A stretch of 64,000 nucleotides of DNA from the NCBI GenBank assembly GCA_964653025.1, contig CAZZBZ010000005.1, positions 11,804 through 75,803 of the forward strand, read 5' to 3'. Both the position numbers and the translations under genes were made by a program. The stretch is from JABWAM01 sp964653025. GTDB taxonomy: Bacteria > Verrucomicrobiota > Verrucomicrobiia > JABWAM01. Within the stretch, counting starts at the first letter, position 1. Each line of letters opens with the position of its first letter. This document shows positions 63,761-64,000 of the stretch, one piece after another. The notes under the pieces were generated by a model. It was given only the letters and a program-made list of their open reading frames with translations, was not told the origin of the DNA and searched no databases.

Positions 63761-63830
63761 TTTTTCTTCGTTGCGAAGTCCGCCTCAGGCGGATTCAGAG
63801 TCCGAGGCCCCCTGATGGGGAACGTGTGCC

Positions 63831-63900
63831 GGTAGCCCGCCGTGTCCTACGGCGGGTCCTGCCTGCGCGGCGTGCCCGCGCTGAGACAGCACGGGCTACC
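63831..63900. repeat. REP-like double hairpin, copy 2
   Basis: GGTAGCCCGCCGT-gtcct-ACGGCGGG hairpin, a GC-rich spacer, then CAGCACGGGCTACC pairing back to the left edge. Shares GTAGCCCG, CCCGCCGTG and CAGCACGGG blocks with 2234-2290. Confidence 0.75.
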
Positions 63901-63957
63901 CTCCCAACCCGGCAGACTCTCTCTTTTTGCCGCCCCAGAAATGGATGGAAAATTTAT

Positions 63958-63994
63958 TCCAATAGTGCGGCGGGTTTCAGTCCAATAGTGCGGC
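63958..63994. repeat. Direct repeat TCCAATAGTGCGGC at the window edge
   Basis: Two exact 14-bp copies (63958-63971 and 63981-63994), period 23 bp. The second runs to the window end. Repeated terminal motifs of this kind are seen at the tips of some insertion sequences; what lies beyond is not visible. Confidence 0.6.
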
Positions 63995-64000
63995 ACCCAG

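Larger units (their letters stand above)
63617..64000. other. Gene-free window end with a decayed tRNA and repeats
   Basis: 384 bp after aroQ without credible coding sequence. It holds a tRNA-Lys-like remnant (63684-63760), a CCGCCTCAGGCGG palindrome near 63778, the second REP-like element (63831-63900) and a direct repeat at the edge (63958-63994). This mix is typical of a former integration site. Confidence 0.55.

Overview
The window is GC-rich, gene-dense bacterial chromosome. It suggests a Gram-negative member of the PVC superphylum, most likely Verrucomicrobiota. Evidence for an LPS outer membrane: kdsA-lptC-lptA-lptB, an LptF/G permease, a complete tolQ-tolR-tolA/tonB-tolB-pal-tatA cluster and a TolC/HlyD/ABC export set. 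Lineage hints: a zinc-ribbon Ser/Thr kinase, a DUF2723 (TMEM260-like) glycosyltransferase, a eukaryotic-type UDP-sugar pyrophosphorylase and many intergenic repeats. The phylum assignment is an inference; no rRNA is present.

Layout. 1-4.9 kb: start of a 5'-nucleotidase-type phosphoesterase (cut by the edge), then a membrane-microdomain operon (long NfeD, short NfeD, FloA, membrane-anchored Pro-rich protein). 4.9-6.5 kb: B12-binding radical SAM enzyme. 6.9-14.5 kb: a minus-strand run of six signalling genes (three histidine kinases alternating with three response regulators), nearly all overlapping; only the last regulator carries a DNA-binding domain. 14.7-19.7 kb: small membrane ORF, YebC, CutA, CE7 esterase, zinc-ribbon Ser/Thr kinase. 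19.8-25.7 kb, plus strand: short-type phosphatidylserine decarboxylase, M48 lipoprotein protease, UDP-sugar pyrophosphorylase, BioD, then ECF sigma, zinc anti-sigma and an HtrA-like protein that has lost two of its three catalytic residues. 25.8-32.6 kb: nucleoside phosphorylase, a secreted helical protein of unknown role, methyltransferase, rhamnulokinase and a fucose-isomerase-type protein. 32.7-38.6 kb: LptF/G, polyprenol-phosphate sugar synthase, methyltransferase and a DUF2723 GT-C transferase (a possible protein O-glycosylation locus). 38.7-42.7 kb: rpmB-rpsR, PhnP-like hydrolase, SRPBCC-SDR39U1 fusion, a secreted protein. 42.7-48.3 kb: tRNA-Val, LysR regulator and the tripartite exporter. 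48.4-51 kb: kdsA-lptCAB. 51-56 kb: Ldh2-type dehydrogenase, TrpB2, FmdB and zinc-ribbon proteins, a duplicated-domain secreted protein. 56.3-60.4 kb: Tol-Pal-TatA. 60.7-63.6 kb: trpS, scpA-scpB, AroQ chorismate mutase. The last 400 bp hold no gene but contain a decayed tRNA-like sequence and repeats.

The most unusual signal lies between the genes. Many gaps carry one of two related structures: (i) tracts of degenerate 7-bp repeats, with a different heptamer at each locus but always the same period, often abutting a start codon; and (ii) composite palindromes, in which long near-perfect inverted arms enclose hairpins. At two loci (about 4.0 and 30.9 kb) the inverted arms are themselves made of heptamers, which links the two classes. 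The other headline observations are the sigma/anti-sigma/pseudo-HtrA cassette and the six-gene phosphorelay.
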